Positions 42,206 to 51,783 of a DNA stretch of 64,000 nucleotides are shown piece by piece. Location of the stretch: NCBI GenBank assembly GCA_024692955.1, contig JAILLW010000019.1, positions 1-64,000 on the forward strand. Reading direction: 5' to 3'. The DNA is from Lachnospiraceae bacterium (GTDB lineage: Bacteria > Bacillota > Clostridia > Lachnospirales > Lachnospiraceae). The stretch's first letter is position 1, and each line of letters starts with the position of its first letter. The notes under the pieces are model-generated. The model saw only the letters and a program-made list of their open reading frames with translations. It had not been told where the DNA came from and did not search any database. The translations under genes were made by a program, and so were the position numbers.

Positions 42206-43642
42206 ATGGCAGAGAAAAAACTGGTGGAAGCCATCACCTCAATGAATGAGGATTTCGCGAAATGGTACACGGACGTTGTGACCAAGGCGGAGCTTATCGC
42301 TTATTCCAATGTCAAGGGCTGCATGGTCATCAAGCCCGCGGGATACGCGATTTGGGAAAACATCCAGAGAGAGCTTGACCGCCGTTTCAAGGAAACCGGT
42401 GTGGAAAATGTATATATGCCCATGTTCATTCCGGAGGGGCTTCTTCAGAAGGAGAAGGACCATGTGGAGGGCTTTGCTCCCGAGGTAGCCTGGGTGACTC
42501 ACGGAGGACTTGCGCCACTTCAGGAGCGGATGTGCGTACGCCCGACTTCCGAGACGCTCTTCTGCGATTTCTATAAGGATGACATTCAGTCCTACCGTGA
42601 TCTGCCGAAGGTTTATAACCAGTGGTGCAGCGTGGTCCGCTGGGAAAAGGAGACCCGTCCGTTCCTTCGCTCGAGGGAATTCCTCTGGCAGGAAGGCCAT
42701 ACCGCCCATGCCACCGAGGAGGAAGCACAGGCAAGAACCGAGCAGATGCTTGATGTCTATGCGGATTTCTGCCGTGAAGTGCTCGCAATCCCCGTTGTAA
42801 AGGGACGGAAGACGGAAAAGGAAAAATTCGCGGGAGCGGTGGCAACCTATACCATCGAGGCGCTCATGCATGACGGCAAGGCACTCCAGTCCGGCACCTC
42901 CCATAATTTCGGAACGGGCTTCGCGGAAGCCTTCGGAATCCAGTATACGGATAAGGACAATCATCTTCAGTATGTTCATCAGACCTCCTGGGGCCTGTCC
43001 ACGAGGATCATCGGCGCGATCATCATGGTCCACGGCGATGATTCGGGCTTAAAGCTTCCGCCCGCCATCGCACCCGTGCAGGTAGCGGTGATCCCGATCC
43101 GGCAGCAGGCGGAGGGAGTCCTCGAAAAGGCCTCCTCGATCGCCGATGAGCTCCGGAAGGCCGGGATCCGCGTGAAGCTTGACGATACGGACAAGTCCCC
43201 CGGCTTCAAGTTCAGCGAGCAGGAGATGCGAGGGATCCCGCTTCGGATCGAGATCGGCCCGAAGGATATCGAAAACGGAAAATGCGTGATCTGCCGCAGA
43301 GACACGGGAGAAAAGATCGAGGTATCCCTTGATGAGGTGAATGCGAAGATCCCCGAGCTCCTTGATTCGATCCAGAAGGATATGCTCTCCCGGGCGGAAG
43401 AGCATCTTAAGACCCACACGTATGAAGCGCATGACAGGGAGGAATTCGTAAAGCTCTTCAATGAGAAAGCCGGATTCGTAAAGGCCATGTGGTGCGGAGA
43501 GACGGCCTGTGAGGAAAAGATCAAGGAAGATATGGCGGTAACGAGCCGCTGCATGCCCTATAAGCAGGAACATCTTTCCGATACCTGCGTTTACTGCGGA
43601 AAGAAAGCACAGAAGATGGTTTACTGGGGACGTGCCTATTAA
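42206..43642 (+). CDS. proS: Prolyl-tRNA synthetase (short, archaeal/eukaryotic-like type)
   Basis: 478 residues from ATG 42206 with GGGAGGAG upstream. Class II synthetase motifs: [16 protein letters not shown], motif 2 around [29 protein letters not shown], and motif 3 in [17 protein letters not shown]. The C-terminal part holds a zinc-binding pattern ([10 protein letters not shown], and [10 protein letters not shown]) typical of the ProS type that lacks the editing insertion. It charges tRNA-Pro. It is followed with no gap by cca. Confidence 0.95.
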   Translation: MAEKKLVEAITSMNEDFAKWYTDVVTKAELIAYSNVKGCMVIKPAGYAIWENIQRELDRRFKETGVENVYMPMFIPEGLLQKEKDHVEGFAPEVAWVTHGGLAPLQERMCVRPTSETLFCDFYKDDIQSYRDLPKVYNQWCSVVRWEKETRPFLRSREFLWQEGHTAHATEEEAQARTEQMLDVYADFCREVLAIPVVKGRKTEKEKFAGAVATYTIEALMHDGKALQSGTSHNFGTGFAEAFGIQYTDKDNHLQYVHQTSWGLSTRIIGAIIMVHGDDSGLKLPPAIAPVQVAVIPIRQQAEGVLEKASSIADELRKAGIRVKLDDTDKSPGFKFSEQEMRGIPLRIEIGPKDIENGKCVICRRDTGEKIEVSLDEVNAKIPELLDSIQKDMLSRAEEHLKTHTYEAHDREEFVKLFNEKAGFVKAMWCGETACEEKIKEDMAVTSRCMPYKQEHLSDTCVYCGKKAQKMVYWGRAY

Positions 43643-44983
43643 GTGAAGACAATGATCCGACTGCCGCAGGATGTGCGGTTCATTATTCAGAAACTCGAAG
43701 AGGCCGGCTACGAAGCTTATGCTGTAGGCGGCTGTATTCGTGACTGCCTTCTTTCCCGCACTCCGGGTGATTATGATGTCACCACTTCGGCGGTCCCTGC
43801 CGAAGTAAAAAGGATATTCCGCCGTACCTTTGACACGGGGATCGAACACGGGACCGTGACGGTACTTCTGAAAGGCGGAGCCTATGAAGTCACGACCTTC
43901 CGGATCGACGGGAAATACGAGGATTCCAGGCATCCGAGCGGGGTGAGCTTTACGACTTCCCTGGAGGAGGACCTTCTTCGGCGGGATTTTACGATCAATG
44001 CGATGGCCTTTAATGAGAAGAACGGGCTGGCCGATCCTTTTGACGGACAGAAAGACCTGAAGGACGGGATCATCCGCTGTGTCGGGGATCCTTATCAGCG
44101 GTTTTCGGAAGACGCGCTCAGGATGATGCGGGCGGTCCGGTTTGCGGCGCAGCTCGGGTTTACCATTGAGGAGAATACGAAAGCAGCGATCCGGGAACTT
44201 TCGCCGACGCTTCGGAAAGTCAGCGCGGAAAGGATCCAGACAGAGCTTGTCAAGCTCATCACGTCCGATCACCCGGAGGAGCTTGCAACTGCTTATGAAC
44301 TGGGGCTTACTGCCGTATTCATGCCGGAATTTGACAGACTTATGGGATGCCCCCAGAATAACCCGCATCACTGCTATGATGTGGGAACGCATACGATCGA
44401 GACCCTGAAACAGGTTGAGAATGACAGGATCCTCAGGCTCGGCGCCCTCTTCCATGATTTCGGAAAGCCCCATACGAAAACCACGGACAAAGACGGGATC
44501 GACCATTTTCACGGGCATCCGGCGGTGTCCGGAAAACTGGCAAAAGAGATCCTCCGCAGGCTTAAGTTTGACAATGCGACCATCGACCTTGTGAGCCGCC
44601 TTGCCCTTTATCATGACAATCATATCGAGAGAGGCAAAAAGAACATGAGAAGAGCGATGGCAGCGATGGGAGAAGACCTCTTTCCCCTTGTTCTCCGGCT
44701 GCAGCGGGCGGATGTGCTGGCCCAGAGCGATTATAAGCGGGAGAGGAAGCTTGACAGGCTTGATGAGAACGAAAAGGATTACGCCGGGGTGCTGAAGGAA
44801 GGAGAATGCTTTTCTCTGAAGGACCTTGCGGTAAAAGGAAAGGATCTTATGGAGATCGGATATCAGGCGGGGCCGGGGCTCGGAAAGGAGCTTTCGGTAC
44901 TTCTTGATCTTGTGATCGAGGAACCTTCTTTCAATGAAAGGGAAACTCTGCTACAATTGGCTAAGAAACACCTTTTACGTTAG
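43643..44983 (+). CDS. cca: CCA tRNA nucleotidyltransferase with HD domain
   Basis: 446 residues. The start is GTG 43643, directly after the proS stop; ATG 43652 is an alternative. Class II nucleotidyltransferase motifs: AVGGCIRDCLLSRTPGDYDVTTSA (first part holds G-G-x-R-D, last the D-x-D), RRDFTINAMAFN, and DALRMMRAVRFAAQLGF. A C-terminal HD domain follows (LGALFHDFGKPH). It adds the 3' CCA to tRNAs, and the tRNA-Lys gene in this window indeed does not encode CCA. A promoter for the next gene lies in its final codons. Confidence 0.93.
   Translation: MKTMIRLPQDVRFIIQKLEEAGYEAYAVGGCIRDCLLSRTPGDYDVTTSAVPAEVKRIFRRTFDTGIEHGTVTVLLKGGAYEVTTFRIDGKYEDSRHPSGVSFTTSLEEDLLRRDFTINAMAFNEKNGLADPFDGQKDLKDGIIRCVGDPYQRFSEDALRMMRAVRFAAQLGFTIEENTKAAIRELSPTLRKVSAERIQTELVKLITSDHPEELATAYELGLTAVFMPEFDRLMGCPQNNPHHCYDVGTHTIETLKQVENDRILRLGALFHDFGKPHTKTTDKDGIDHFHGHPAVSGKLAKEILRRLKFDNATIDLVSRLALYHDNHIERGKKNMRRAMAAMGEDLFPLVLRLQRADVLAQSDYKRERKLDRLDENEKDYAGVLKEGECFSLKDLAVKGKDLMEIGYQAGPGLGKELSVLLDLVIEEPSFNERETLLQLAKKHLLR
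44949..44957 (+). promoter_or_regulatory. Extended -10 inside the end of cca, for the PEGA lipoprotein
   Basis: TGCTACAAT; predicted start near 44964, about 33 bases before ATG 44997. No strong -35. Confidence 0.45.
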
Positions 44984-44996
44984 AAACATACGGCTG

Positions 44997-46589
44997 ATGA
45001 GAAAAAACAAAATTGCGAATTTCACAGCGATCCTTGCTGCCGTGGTGCTTCTTTCCGGCTGCGGATCCATCGGACTTGCCCGGGAAGAGACCTTTGAGAG
45101 CAATTACGAAAACGGCGAAGAAACCGGGGAGGATATCTATGTGTCCGCTACCGATGTGATCGTCCGGAACATCGACACCGAAGCCCAGATCATGGACTTT
45201 TACGTGACCGGCTCTTCGGATCAGAAAAGCCTTTACTATGACGGGGCAACGATCATCACGGACCGGTACGGACAGCCCATGGTAGCTTCCCAGCTTCAGC
45301 CGGGAGATATGGTCAAGGTGGCCTACAACAGCGGGATCGGAAAGGCCGGCGTGGTACAGCTCAATCCGGAGGTCTTTACCCTTTCGGATATTTCCCGCTA
45401 TACCGTGGAGGACGGAGGACGGGCGCTTGTGATCGGGGACGATGTCTATAATATCGATGAGCATGCGCGCGTATTCTCAAACGGTGAGGAGATCGATCTT
45501 CAGAGGCTGGTGATCCATGATGTGCTCACCGTGCAGGGCAAGGACCGGACGGTGATGAGCATCCGTGTCGACGAAGGACACGGCTATCTTGAACTGAAAC
45601 ATGAAAAGGCACTGATCGGGGGCTGGATCGAGGTAGGGCAGGCCGTGATCTCGCAGGTCGCGGACGATATGCTTTTTACGGTTCCGGAGGGGGACTACAG
45701 GGTTCGCCTTACGAATACCGGGATCGAGGAATACCGGGATATATCCATACGCAGGAACGAGATCACGGAGCTTGACCTTTCGGATATCCGGTCCGCCGAA
45801 CCGGAGAAGGGACGGGTATCCTTTGAGATCACGCCGGAGGACGCGAAGGTGGAGGTGGATGATAATGAGATCCGTACCGCCTACGCGGTAAAGCTTCCGA
45901 TCGGAATGCACAGGATCACCGTCAGTGCCCAGGGCTACGCCACCGTTACCCAGTATTTTGAAGTTGACGGGCTGAACCAGACGGTAAAGATCGATCTGGA
46001 GTCCATTACGGCATCCACCGTTTCCGCGAACCGCCTGACTTCTCCTTCCGCATCGCCCGAGCCCGAAAAGAACGATCCTTACCTTTACGCATCGATCACG
46101 GTCGAGGTGCCGGAAGGAGCCGATCTATACGAGGACAATCTCTATAAGGGCATTATACCGGTCACCTATCAGAAGACACCGGGTACGCATATCCTGACCA
46201 TCCGGAAGAACGGCTATGAGACGACGAGCTACACGATCATCATTGACAATGACGGGCAGGATGTGACCTACAGGCTGCCGGATATGGAACCGGAGGACGG
46301 AAACGGGGATTCCGCTTCCGGGAAAAACTCCACCGTGAGCGGAAACCGGCTTGGCGCGACACCGTCACCCTCCCCGACACCGAGGCCGGATATGTTCCCG
46401 AAGGCGGATCAGGATCTCCTCTGGGAGGAGGATCTTGACGTGCTCAGTGAAGAGGGTTTAAGACAGGCTCTTTCACAGCTTGAAAAATACGTGGATACCG
46501 ACCGGGAAACCGCGATCTTAAGAGAGAATATCATCCGCATCAAAAAGCAGCTGAGGGAGAAGCACGGAGTCGTATTTGAAGACGACTGA
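44997..46589 (+). CDS. PEGA-domain lipoprotein
   Basis: 530 residues from ATG 44997. A signal peptide with lipobox LLSGCG anchors it outside the membrane. Residues about 50-230 are beta-rich and unassigned. Two PEGA-type repeats follow: one around GRVSFEITPEDAKVEVDDNE and PIGMHRITVSAQGYAT, the second around ASITVEVPEGADLYEDN and TPGTHILTIRKNGYET. They are separated by Ser/Pro linkers with phrases such as SASPEPEKN and TPSPSPTPRP, and a C-terminal helix closes it. PEGA domains are found in surface and S-layer-associated proteins. No clear ribosome site is seen. Confidence 0.75.
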   Translation: MRKNKIANFTAILAAVVLLSGCGSIGLAREETFESNYENGEETGEDIYVSATDVIVRNIDTEAQIMDFYVTGSSDQKSLYYDGATIITDRYGQPMVASQLQPGDMVKVAYNSGIGKAGVVQLNPEVFTLSDISRYTVEDGGRALVIGDDVYNIDEHARVFSNGEEIDLQRLVIHDVLTVQGKDRTVMSIRVDEGHGYLELKHEKALIGGWIEVGQAVISQVADDMLFTVPEGDYRVRLTNTGIEEYRDISIRRNEITELDLSDIRSAEPEKGRVSFEITPEDAKVEVDDNEIRTAYAVKLPIGMHRITVSAQGYATVTQYFEVDGLNQTVKIDLESITASTVSANRLTSPSASPEPEKNDPYLYASITVEVPEGADLYEDNLYKGIIPVTYQKTPGTHILTIRKNGYETTSYTIIIDNDGQDVTYRLPDMEPEDGNGDSASGKNSTVSGNRLGATPSPSPTPRPDMFPKADQDLLWEEDLDVLSEEGLRQALSQLEKYVDTDRETAILRENIIRIKKQLREKHGVVFEDD

Positions 46590-46694
46590 TCCGGCATTTG
46601 GTTTACCATAATTACCAAAGGCACCCGGTTTTGATTTACATAACATAAATATCCCGAAAAGCCTTTAAAATCAAGGGAAAATGGCATTTTATGC

Positions 46695-46723
46695 TTGACT
46701 TTTCCGCATAAAACGGATATAAG
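46695..46723 (+). promoter_or_regulatory. Promoter for HU gene
   Basis: TTGACT (46695-46700), a 17-bp spacer and TATAAG (46718-46723), with AT-rich DNA upstream. Leader of about 55 bases. Confidence 0.7.
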
Positions 46724-46784
46724 TATTTATAGACATTTTCAACAATGTCTGGTACAAAAACAGTTTTTACAGGAGGAGTTCAAC

Positions 46785-47057
46785 ATGAACAAGACAGAAT
46801 TAGTTGAAGCTATTGCAAAAGAGTCCGGACTTAAAAAGACGGAAGCTGAGAAGGCTTTAAAGGCTTTCATCGACACGGTTGGTAAGGCTTTAAAGAAGGG
46901 CGACAAGGTTCAGCTCGTTGGCTTCGGTACTTTCGAAGTTACCAAGAGAGCAGCTCGTGAAGGCAGAAATCCCCGCACGAACGAGAAGATGAAGATTAAG
47001 GCTTCGAAGGCTCCTAAGTTCAAGGCTGGTAAGGCTTTAAAGGATCTTGTAAACTAG
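46785..47057 (+). CDS. hup: HU-family DNA-binding protein
   Basis: 90 residues, the standard size, from ATG 46785 behind AGGAGGAG. HU signature: MNKTELVEAIA helix, VGFGTFEVTKRAAREGRNPR (the DNA-binding arm), and the closing APKFKAGKALKDLV. It dimerises and bends DNA, organising the nucleoid. Codon use is strongly biased (GCT, AAG, GTT), as expected for a very abundant protein. It has its own promoter and terminator. Confidence 0.97.
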   Translation: MNKTELVEAIAKESGLKKTEAEKALKAFIDTVGKALKKGDKVQLVGFGTFEVTKRAAREGRNPRTNEKMKIKASKAPKFKAGKALKDLVN

Positions 47058-47078
47058 TTTGAATTTATAAGATACGAG

Positions 47079-47107
47079 AAGGACCTGCGAAAGCAGGTCC
47101 TTTTTTT
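47079..47107 (+). terminator. Intrinsic terminator after HU
   Basis: GGACCTGC-GAAA-GCAGGTCC with a stable tetraloop, followed by seven T residues. Confidence 0.95.
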
Positions 47108-47128
47108 CGGGAAGATCGGAGGACCTGA

Positions 47129-47368
47129 ATGAGACTGGATAAATATCTGAAGGTGTCGCGCCTTATCAAGAGGCGTACGGTGGCCAACGAAGCCTGCGAC
47201 GCGGGCCGGGTATCCGTGAACGGAACGGTGGCGAAAGCCTCCACGAATGTTAAGGCCGGGGATGAGATCACCATAAGCTTCGGCAACAAGGAGGTCAGAG
47301 TCCGCGTACTGGACGTGCAGGAGACCGTGAAAAAGGAGGAAGCAAAGGAGCTTTTCACGTATATTTAG
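47129..47368 (+). CDS. rqcP: S4-domain RNA-binding protein RqcP (YabO)
   Basis: 79 residues, almost wholly one S4 domain: MRLDKYLKVSRLIKRRTVAN, GRVSVNGTVAKASTNVK, then GDEITISFG. RqcP works with RqcH in ribosome-associated quality control, binding stalled 50S-tRNA complexes during C-terminal Ala tailing. The position between hup and divIC matches the Firmicute arrangement. GGAGG precedes ATG 47129. Confidence 0.9.
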   Translation: MRLDKYLKVSRLIKRRTVANEACDAGRVSVNGTVAKASTNVKAGDEITISFGNKEVRVRVLDVQETVKKEEAKELFTYI

Positions 47369-47391
47369 GTATTTTTACCATAGGAAAAACT

Positions 47392-47429
47392 ATATCTTGT
47401 ATAGCCGACCATAGAATAACACAAGATAT
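47392..47429 (+). other. Hairpin downstream of rqcP
   Basis: ATATCTTGT and ACAAGATAT are perfect inverted repeats with a 20-base loop, followed by GAATTTTTAT. It could end the rqcP transcript; the loop is long for a terminator. Confidence 0.4.
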
Positions 47430-47491
47430 TGAATTTTTATGTAAACCCTGACAAAAAGTCGAAAAGTGGCGTAAATTCAACGTTCCCCGTA

Positions 47492-47520
47492 TTGACGGTT
47501 TTCATAATATTATATAGAAT
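47492..47520 (+). promoter_or_regulatory. Promoter with transcription start on the divIC ATG
   Basis: TTGACG (47492-47497), a 17-bp spacer and TAGAAT (47515-47520). Seven bases after the -10 is 47527, the A of ATG. No Shine-Dalgarno precedes it. Confidence 0.65.
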
Positions 47521-47526
47521 AATGTT

Positions 47527-47826
47527 ATGTTACCCGTTATGAGACAAAGCAAACAGAATAAGACCGCTATGTTTCTGATCGGCTTTGTCGTTGTGATGCT
47601 GGTCTGCGTGGTCCTTTACAAGAGCGCGGAGCTTCGCGAGAAGCGTGATTATTACAGCGACCGGATGGAGCAGCTTAAGACCGAGATCGCAAAGGAAGAA
47701 AAGCGGGCGGAAGAGATCGCCGAATACGAAACCTATACACAGACAAAAGCCTACGTGGAGGAAGTTGCGCGAAACAAACTGGGTCTTGTGTATGAAGGCG
47801 AGATCCTCTTTAAGGATGAGAACTGA
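47527..47826 (+). CDS. divIC: Septum formation initiator, DivIC/FtsB family
   Basis: 99 residues: short cytoplasmic N-terminus, one transmembrane helix (about 13-32: MFLIGFVVVMLVCVVLY), a coiled coil (33-70), then the family's VEEVARNKLGLVYEGEILF end. It joins FtsL and DivIB in the division complex. The location between rqcP and tilS is conserved in Firmicutes. ATG 47527 coincides with the predicted transcription start; ATG 47539 would shorten it by four residues and also lacks a ribosome site. Confidence 0.9.
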   Translation: MLPVMRQSKQNKTAMFLIGFVVVMLVCVVLYKSAELREKRDYYSDRMEQLKTEIAKEEKRAEEIAEYETYTQTKAYVEEVARNKLGLVYEGEILFKDEN

Positions 47827-47843
47827 GTTTCACTGATGTATAC

Positions 47844-47874
47844 GGGGGACAGGTGCGTGACCTGTCCCCCCTTT
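47844..47874 (+). terminator. Long GC-rich palindrome, terminator and possible REP element
   Basis: GGGGGACAGGT and ACCTGTCCCCC form a perfect 11-bp stem with loop GCGTG, followed by CTTTC. It probably ends divIC transcription. The G-rich end and the sequence itself resemble repeated extragenic palindromes of clostridial genomes. Confidence 0.7.
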
Positions 47875-47882
47875 CTTTGACT

Positions 47883-49271
47883 ATGGATAACCTGACAGAA
47901 GCTTTCCGGAAGAAGATATCGGAATACAATATGATAAGTCCCAAAGACACGGTGATCGCCGGAGTTTCCGGCGGTGCCGATTCAGTCTGCCTCCTTACAC
48001 TTCTTTCGGAGCTTAGCCGTGATGCCGCGGCCGGACTGCGGGGAGGGGTGCCCTTCACGCTGGAAGCCGTTCACGTACATCACGGGATCCGGAAAGATAC
48101 GGCGGACCGGGACGCGGAGTTTGTAAGGGACCTTTGTAAAAAACTGGATGTCCCCTTCCGCATCTTCTATGAAGACATTCCGGCTGTCAGCAAAGAACTG
48201 GGACAGACCGAGGAAGAAGCCGGGAGGAACCGGCGATATGCCGACTTTCGCGAAGCTTTTGCCGGGAGGAAGGGCGTGATTGCCGTTGCCCATAATGCGG
48301 ACGATCAGGCGGAGACCGTTCTTTTTAATCTCATGCGGGGTTCTTCTCTGAAGGGGCTTTCCGGAATGAGCCCGGTCAGCGGGGACATTATCCGTCCCCT
48401 GCTCTTTTTTACCCGGGAAGAGATCGAAAACTTCCTTTCGGAGCGGAATATCCCCTTTTGTACCGACGAAACGAATCTGACGGATGAGCATACGAGGAAC
48501 CGGATCCGCCATCATATCCTGTCCTACATGAAAAAGGAGATCTCCCCGAAGGCCGTGGAAAACATCTGCCGCGCCGCAGATACGATCCGCGAGACCGGGG
48601 AATATCTGGAAAAAAAAGCGGAGGAGCTCGGCACGATAACGACCCGGGATGACGGAGCCCTCTGCCTTACCATTCCGGAGGCGGAACCTCTTCTTTTGAG
48701 AAAACTGATCTATCGTGCGATCACACAAGCCGCAGGATGCAGGAAGGATATCGGAAGCGTTCATGTGGAGGCGGTGCTCGATCTTGCAAAAAAGAAAGAG
48801 GGCGGCTTTGCGGATCTTCCCTGCGGCATAAGAGCCCGGGTCCGGGACGGAACAGTCACTTTTTTCAAAAAAGAGGAAAAAACGGAGCCGGACGGGAACG
48901 TAAAGATCCCGGAGGGCGCCATAACACAAAGGATCCTTACGGAATTTGATACGGATAAAATCCCGCGGTCTCTCTATACGAAATGGTTTGATTATGATAA
49001 AATAGTTAACGCTTTGTGTGTCCGTACGAGACAGCCGGGGGATTATCTTTTCATTGATGACCGGGGGAACGGAAAGTCCCTGAAAAAGTATCTGATCGAT
49101 GAGAAGATTCCGAAAGAGGAAAGAGATGCCCTGCTGCTGGTGGCGGACGGAAATCATATCCTCTGGGTCATCGGACACAGGATCAGCGCGTATTATAAAG
49201 TAGGCGAAACCACGAAAAGGGTTTTGGAGATCAAAGCAGATAAGGAGATGCTCTATGGCGGAACGGATTGA
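47883..49271 (+). CDS. tilS: tRNA(Ile)-lysidine synthetase
   Basis: 462 residues from ATG 47883; the longer frame starts inside the palindrome at 47853 and is rejected. The N-type ATP pyrophosphatase loop is IAGVSGGADSVCLL, followed by VHVHHGIR, EEEAGRNRRYADF, and AVAHNADDQAETVLFNLMRG. C-terminal tRNA-binding domains follow, with VCVRTRQPGDYLF-like text. It puts lysidine in the wobble position of the CAU anticodon so it reads AUA; essential. The ATG has no clear Shine-Dalgarno. The end overlaps hpt by 17 bp. Confidence 0.93.
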   Translation: MDNLTEAFRKKISEYNMISPKDTVIAGVSGGADSVCLLTLLSELSRDAAAGLRGGVPFTLEAVHVHHGIRKDTADRDAEFVRDLCKKLDVPFRIFYEDIPAVSKELGQTEEEAGRNRRYADFREAFAGRKGVIAVAHNADDQAETVLFNLMRGSSLKGLSGMSPVSGDIIRPLLFFTREEIENFLSERNIPFCTDETNLTDEHTRNRIRHHILSYMKKEISPKAVENICRAADTIRETGEYLEKKAEELGTITTRDDGALCLTIPEAEPLLLRKLIYRAITQAAGCRKDIGSVHVEAVLDLAKKKEGGFADLPCGIRARVRDGTVTFFKKEEKTEPDGNVKIPEGAITQRILTEFDTDKIPRSLYTKWFDYDKIVNALCVRTRQPGDYLFIDDRGNGKSLKKYLIDEKIPKEERDALLLVADGNHILWVIGHRISAYYKVGETTKRVLEIKADKEMLYGGTD

Positions 49272-49779
49272 GGTTTTGATACCTGAAGAAGAAGTGGACG
49301 AGCGGATCCGGCAGCTCGGAGAAGAGATCAGCCGGGATTATGAGGGGAAAGAGGTTCATCTGATCAGCGTTCTTAAGGGCGGTGCCTTTGTAACGGTGGA
49401 ACTGGCCAAAAGGATCACGGTGCCGGTCACTCTTGATTTTATGTATGTGTCCAGCTACAGCGGGACAGAATCCACCGGGATCGTTAAGATCGTAAAGGAT
49501 CTTGACCAGGCGATCGCCGGGAAGAATGTGATCGTGGTGGAAGACATCCTGGATACGGGACGGACGCTTTCCTATCTGCTTTCGCTTCTCAATGACCGGC
49601 ATCCCGCAAGCCTCAGGCTCTGCACCCTTCTCGATAAGCCGGAACGGCGCGTGACGGAGGTAAAGGCGGATTATACCGGATTTACGGTGCCGGATAAATT
49701 CATCGTCGGCTACGGCCTTGACTATGATCAGAAATACAGGAATCTTCCCTATGTGGGAGTCCTTAGTTTTGAGGAATAA
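49255..49779 (+). CDS. hpt: Hypoxanthine phosphoribosyltransferase
   Basis: 174 residues. Type I PRTase: [17 protein letters not shown] (loop I), the PRPP-binding [18 protein letters not shown] (acidic DI-DTG loop), and [20 protein letters not shown] for purine binding. It salvages hypoxanthine and guanine with PRPP. AAGGAG precedes ATG 49255 inside the end of tilS; the tilS-hpt-ftsH order is conserved in Firmicutes. Confidence 0.95.
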   Translation: MAERIEVLIPEEEVDERIRQLGEEISRDYEGKEVHLISVLKGGAFVTVELAKRITVPVTLDFMYVSSYSGTESTGIVKIVKDLDQAIAGKNVIVVEDILDTGRTLSYLLSLLNDRHPASLRLCTLLDKPERRVTEVKADYTGFTVPDKFIVGYGLDYDQKYRNLPYVGVLSFEE

Positions 49780-49784
49780 ATGAT

Positions 49785-51608
49785 ATGAACACAAGTCCGA
49801 AAAGGGGCTTCGGCCTCTACTTTATCCTGGTCCTGATCGTCGGCGCGATCCTCCTCATTCCGAGTCTTCTGAATAATAATCAGATCAGTTACGCGCGGAC
49901 GGAATTCGAAAAGGACCTTAAGGAAGGAAACGTCCTTGACGTGACGATCGCGCCGGGCAAGATCTCGCCGACCGGTGAGGCCAGCGTGGTCCTTAACAAC
50001 AATCAGCGAAGATCCCTCTATCTGACGGATGTGTCGGAATTTGAGCGGTATCTCATCGAAAGCAACGTCAAGACGGTCCGGGTAAACAAAGCCCGGGAGG
50101 ACAGTTATCTGATGACCACCGTGCTTCCCATCGTGATCTGTGCGGTGATCGTATTTCTGATGTTCTCCATTATGAACGGCGGAGCAGGCGGGGGAGCGAA
50201 TTCGCGGATGATGAATTTCGGCCGCTCCAGAGCCAAAATGTCGACGGACAATCAGATCACGTTGGCCGATGTGGCGGGACTGCAGGAGGAAAAGGAAGAA
50301 TTAAACGAGATCGTCGAATTCCTGAAGGCCCCCGAAAAATTCACGAAGGTCGGTGCCAGGATCCCCAAGGGCGTGCTTCTTGAGGGAGCTCCGGGTACGG
50401 GAAAGACCCTTCTTGCAAAGGCGATCGCCGGAGAGGCCCATGTTCCGTTCTTTACGATCTCCGGTTCGGATTTCGTTGAAATGTTCGTCGGTGTCGGCGC
50501 AAGCCGCGTAAGAGACCTCTTCGAGGACGCGAAGCACCATTCCCCCTGTATCGTATTTATCGATGAGATCGATGCCGTGGCCAGAAGGCGCGGAACCGGA
50601 ATGGGCGGCGGCCATGACGAGAGGGAGCAGACCCTGAATCAGCTGCTGGTGGAAATGGACGGCTTTTCGGAAAACAGCGGGATCATCGTACTTGCGGCGA
50701 CGAACCGTGTGGATATTCTGGACCCGGCGATCATGCGTCCGGGGCGTTTCGACCGGAAGATCGCGGTAAACAGACCGGATGTGGCGGGCCGTGAAGATAT
50801 TCTGAAGATCCACGCGAGGAACAAGCCTCTTGCCGAGGATGTGGACCTTAAGAAAGTGGCTCAGACGACGGCGGGCTTTACCGGCGCGGATCTGGAGAAT
50901 CTGATGAACGAATCGGCGATCCTTGCGGCGAAGTCGGACCGGGCATTCCTTAAGCAGGAAGACATCGACCGTTCCTTTATTAAGGTGGGAATGGGCGTTG
51001 AGAAGAAAAGCCGCGTGATCTCGGAGAAGGAAAAGAAGATCACAGCCTATCATGAAGCGGGCCACGCGATCCTCTTCCATGTGCTTCCGGATGTGGATCC
51101 CGTGCATATGATCTCCATTATCCCCACGGGACTGGGGGCCGGCGGCTTTACGATGCCGCTTCCGGAGAAGGATGAAATGTATGTGACCCGTTCCCGTCTT
51201 ATGCAGAGCATCATGGTATCCCTGGGCGGACAGATCGCGGAAAAGCTGATCTTCAATGACATTACGACCGGAGCTTCCAGCGATATCCAGAAAGCCACCA
51301 AGACGGCCAGGAATATGGTGACGCGCTACGGTATGAGTGAGACTCTCGGGATGATTAATTATGAGAGCGATGATGACGAGGTATTCATCGGCCGGGATCT
51401 TGCGCACGCGAAGAATCACAGCGAACTGGTGGCCGGCCAGATCGATCAGGAAGTCAAGAAGATCATAGATGAATGCTATGATAAGGCGAAAGGGATCATT
51501 GAGGAGCATATGGATGTTCTCCATGCCTGCGCAGCGCTTCTTCTCGAGAAGGAAAAGATCGGCCGCGAAGAATTCGAACAGCTATTTAGTGAATATGCAC
51601 AAAAATAA
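49785..51608 (+). CDS. ftsH: ATP-dependent zinc metalloprotease FtsH
   Basis: 607 residues. Transmembrane helices at about 9-29 and 110-128 enclose the external domain. The AAA module has Walker A GAPGTGKT (about 200), Walker [10 protein letters not shown] and the second region of homology [19 protein letters not shown]; the M41 protease has HEAGH at about 422. It degrades membrane and short-lived regulatory proteins. It starts 5 bp after hpt. Length is slightly short of the 640-660 usual in this family because the C-terminal tail is brief. Confidence 0.96.
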   Translation: MNTSPKRGFGLYFILVLIVGAILLIPSLLNNNQISYARTEFEKDLKEGNVLDVTIAPGKISPTGEASVVLNNNQRRSLYLTDVSEFERYLIESNVKTVRVNKAREDSYLMTTVLPIVICAVIVFLMFSIMNGGAGGGANSRMMNFGRSRAKMSTDNQITLADVAGLQEEKEELNEIVEFLKAPEKFTKVGARIPKGVLLEGAPGTGKTLLAKAIAGEAHVPFFTISGSDFVEMFVGVGASRVRDLFEDAKHHSPCIVFIDEIDAVARRRGTGMGGGHDEREQTLNQLLVEMDGFSENSGIIVLAATNRVDILDPAIMRPGRFDRKIAVNRPDVAGREDILKIHARNKPLAEDVDLKKVAQTTAGFTGADLENLMNESAILAAKSDRAFLKQEDIDRSFIKVGMGVEKKSRVISEKEKKITAYHEAGHAILFHVLPDVDPVHMISIIPTGLGAGGFTMPLPEKDEMYVTRSRLMQSIMVSLGGQIAEKLIFNDITTGASSDIQKATKTARNMVTRYGMSETLGMINYESDDDEVFIGRDLAHAKNHSELVAGQIDQEVKKIIDECYDKAKGIIEEHMDVLHACAALLLEKEKIGREEFEQLFSEYAQK

Positions 51609-51643
51609 CAGGCGTTGTTTAGTAATTTTGTGAATTAAGGGTA

Positions 51644-51672
51644 TTGTGAATAAGGGGCCGGGGTGCTAATAT
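51644..51672 (+). promoter_or_regulatory. Promoter for map
   Basis: TTGTGA (51644-51649), a 17-bp spacer and TAATAT (51667-51672) preceded by TGC. Start expected near 51679, giving a leader of about 105 bases. Confidence 0.55.
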
Positions 51673-51734
51673 ACTACTTGTAACCCCCCAATACTTTATA
51701 GTTTTTGCTATACCCCATAAGAAATACCTTCTCT

Positions 51735-51766
51735 AAAACAGACAGCGGCTTGCCTCTGTCTGTTTT
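51735..51766 (+). terminator. Symmetric hairpin in the map leader (terminator or attenuator)
   Basis: AAAACAGACAG and CTGTCTGTTTT form an 11-bp stem with a 10-base loop. The T run is only four long. It lies between the map promoter and the TAAGGAGA ribosome site, so it could attenuate map or end ftsH transcription. Confidence 0.55.
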
Positions 51767-51783
51767 ACCTTTAAGGAGACAAT

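Noticed and set aside
43049..44623. 524-residue open frame on the minus strand
   Set aside because: It lies opposite proS and cca, both of which have clear catalytic motifs; the antisense text has no domain.
47982..49178. 398-residue open frame on the minus strand
   Set aside because: Antisense to tilS; Phe/Arg-rich composition typical of a shadow frame.
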